Of a stretch of 7,106 nt of DNA, positions 6,318-7,106 are shown in pieces. The first letter of the stretch is position 1, and every line of letters begins with the position of its first letter. A program made the position numbers and the translations under genes. Under the pieces are notes generated by a model. That model was not told the DNA's origin. It was given only the letters and a program-made list of their open reading frames with translations, and ran no database searches. This DNA comes from Nitrosomonadales bacterium (GTDB taxonomy: Bacteria > Pseudomonadota > Gammaproteobacteria > Burkholderiales > Methylophilaceae), in assembly GCA_018657165.1 (NCBI GenBank), contig JABHXS010000138.1:1-7106 (forward strand). The letters are read 5' to 3'.

Positions 6318-6940
6318 TTACCCTCTCTGTTATGGAGCCCACATTCGCGTTTTTCGTCCACCTTTGTCGGGTCATAATAGTCATATTCATTTACCAAATT
6401 ATATTTTTTCATGTAGGTATCAAGATCCTTATCTTCCCAATGATAAAATGGACTTATTTTTAATAAACCAGCTTCGGTTTTATTAAAAATATTTAATTCA
6501 TCTCGGAAGGCTGTTTGTCCTTTTCGTAAGTTTGTAATCCATAAATCTGGCTGAATTTCTGTCATCGCTCTTCTGAATGGTTCCAGTTTTACTTGTTCGG
6601 TGAATGCTTCATGTCTAGGATCGTCGATTTCAGGCATTTCACCCATGATGGCCTCTCTATATGCTGAGGTATGTTTTGGTATATATAGCTTTAAATTCAA
6701 ATTTAATTCTGAAATAATTTTTTCGGCGTATATGTAAGTAGCTTTAGTGTTATAACCAGAATCACACCAAACCACCTTTAAGCCTGGCAAGATGCGAGTA
6801 CACAAATGAAGTATCGTAACCTCATAAGGCCTAAAGTTTGTCGTTAGAATAGGGTTTTTAGTTTCTCTAAATGCCCATTCAACAATATCTTCTGGTGTTT
6901 TTTTACTAAAATCTTTATTTAGCTCTTCTATATTCTTCAT
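6314..6940 (-). CDS. cysH: CysH, PAPS/APS reductase (thioredoxin-dependent type)
   Basis: CysH reduces activated sulfate (PAPS or APS) to sulfite, using thioredoxin or glutaredoxin. The 208-residue protein is shorter than E. coli CysH (244), yet has the PP-loop-derived core: TTNFRPYEVTILHL (33-46) at the nucleotide-binding loop, VVWCDSGYNTKATY, FTEQVKLEPFRRAM, the LRKGQTAFR segment where relatives have LRR-x-Q-x-x-R, KISPFYHWEDKDLDTYM, and the terminal KRECGLH with the catalytic Cys 200. The CC...CxxC iron-sulfur ligands of plant-type and bacterial APS reductases are absent, which places it with cluster-free PAPS-type enzymes. It starts 10 bases after the DUF934 stop with no clear ribosome-binding site and overlaps cysD by 4 bases. 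The enzyme family is certain; the preference for PAPS over APS is inferred from the missing cysteines. Confidence 0.93.
   Translation of the reverse strand: MKNIEELNKDFSKKTPEDIVEWAFRETKNPILTTNFRPYEVTILHLCTRILPGLKVVWCDSGYNTKATYIYAEKIISELNLNLKLYIPKHTSAYREAIMGEMPEIDDPRHEAFTEQVKLEPFRRAMTEIQPDLWITNLRKGQTAFRDELNIFNKTEAGLLKISPFYHWEDKDLDTYMKKYNLVNEYDYYDPTKVDEKRECGLHNREGK
6321..6327 (-). promoter_or_regulatory. Ribosome-binding site of cysD
   Basis: GAGAGGG on the minus strand, inside the last codons of cysH. It is 3, 6 and 9 bases from three successive in-frame ATGs, so it favours the second or third ATG as the cysD start. Confidence 0.6.
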
Positions 6941-6950
6941 TTTTATAATG

Positions 6951-7106
6951 TTAATTTCTTTTAGTTATCTTCCATGCAGGTTTTTTTTGATCAACAGCGC
7001 CTTGGTAGGAGTTAGTAAAATCACTTAGACCTAATAATGCATCTTGTGCATCTCTATCTTTTCGAATCAGAAAGCTATTAAAACCTGACCTTTTTAGAAA
7101 AAAAAG
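6951..7106 (-). CDS. DUF934 protein, C-terminal end (5' part outside window)
   Basis: The minus-strand frame is open from the window edge to a TAA at 6953-6951, giving 51 residues. It reads LKRSGFNSFLIRKDRDAQ, then DALLGLSDFTNSYQ and a short basic tail ending KRN. The R-x-GF-x-x-F-x-x-R segment and the following LSDF-x-x-x-YQ match the C-terminal end of DUF934 proteins. Their genes are commonly found beside sulfite reductase (cysI) and cysH in proteobacteria and are thought to assist sulfite reduction, although no biochemical role is established. The family association and the 10-base gap to cysH both place it in the same operon. A cysI gene is therefore expected just beyond the right edge. 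The fragment is short, so the call rests on the motif plus context. Confidence 0.8.
   Translation of the reverse strand, partial: LFFLKRSGFNSFLIRKDRDAQDALLGLSDFTNSYQGAVDQKKPAWKITKRN

Noticed and set aside
6233..6486. Two plus-strand frames opposite the cysH-cysD junction
   Set aside because: Both are antisense shadows of well-conserved cys genes and lack ribosome-binding sites.

Overview
The window is AT-rich proteobacterial DNA, densely packed with genes. It holds the ends or bodies of two ordinary metabolic operons that converge near position 3395. The set of genes (PQQ synthesis, a seven-iron FdxA ferredoxin, DUF934, a DUF4156 lipoprotein, cysDN) points to a low-GC proteobacterium, most likely a gammaproteobacterium with a free-living, possibly marine or methylotrophic, life style. 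The lineage is inferred from family distribution, not from any marker gene.

Plus strand, 1-3394: the pyrroloquinoline quinone (PQQ) operon. It opens with pqqC, which is cut by the window edge and still open at base 1. pqqD follows one base later, then pqqE, then a Bcr/CflA-type major facilitator transporter 19 bases after pqqE. PqqE with the PqqD peptide chaperone makes the first Glu-Tyr cross-link in the PqqA precursor, and PqqC carries out the last oxidation. pqqA and pqqB are not visible and presumably lie upstream. The transporter is the unusual member and could move PQQ or a precursor.

Minus strand, 7106-3399: an assimilatory sulfate reduction operon, read from the right edge. It runs: the C-terminal end of a DUF934 protein, cysH (PAPS/APS reductase), cysD and cysN (the two ATP sulfurylase subunits), fdxA (7Fe ferredoxin) and a small DUF4156-type lipoprotein. 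Spacing is tight: 10 bases DUF934-cysH, a 4-base ATGA overlap cysH-cysD, a 1-base TAATG overlap cysD-cysN, 46 bases cysN-fdxA, and 27 bases fdxA-lipoprotein. CysDN activate sulfate to APS and CysH reduces the activated sulfate to sulfite. No APS kinase (cysC) and no sulfite reductase are inside the window.

The two operons end only 4 bases apart, with no convincing terminator between them. I find no mobile element, CRISPR array, RNA gene or clearly new multi-gene system, and no gene-free stretch longer than 46 bases. The points most worth a second look are the transporter in the pqq operon, a 21-base tandem duplication that copies the end of fdxA into the ribosome-binding site of the lipoprotein gene, the PAPS-type CysH without a visible cysC, and the attachment of fdxA to the sulfate operon.
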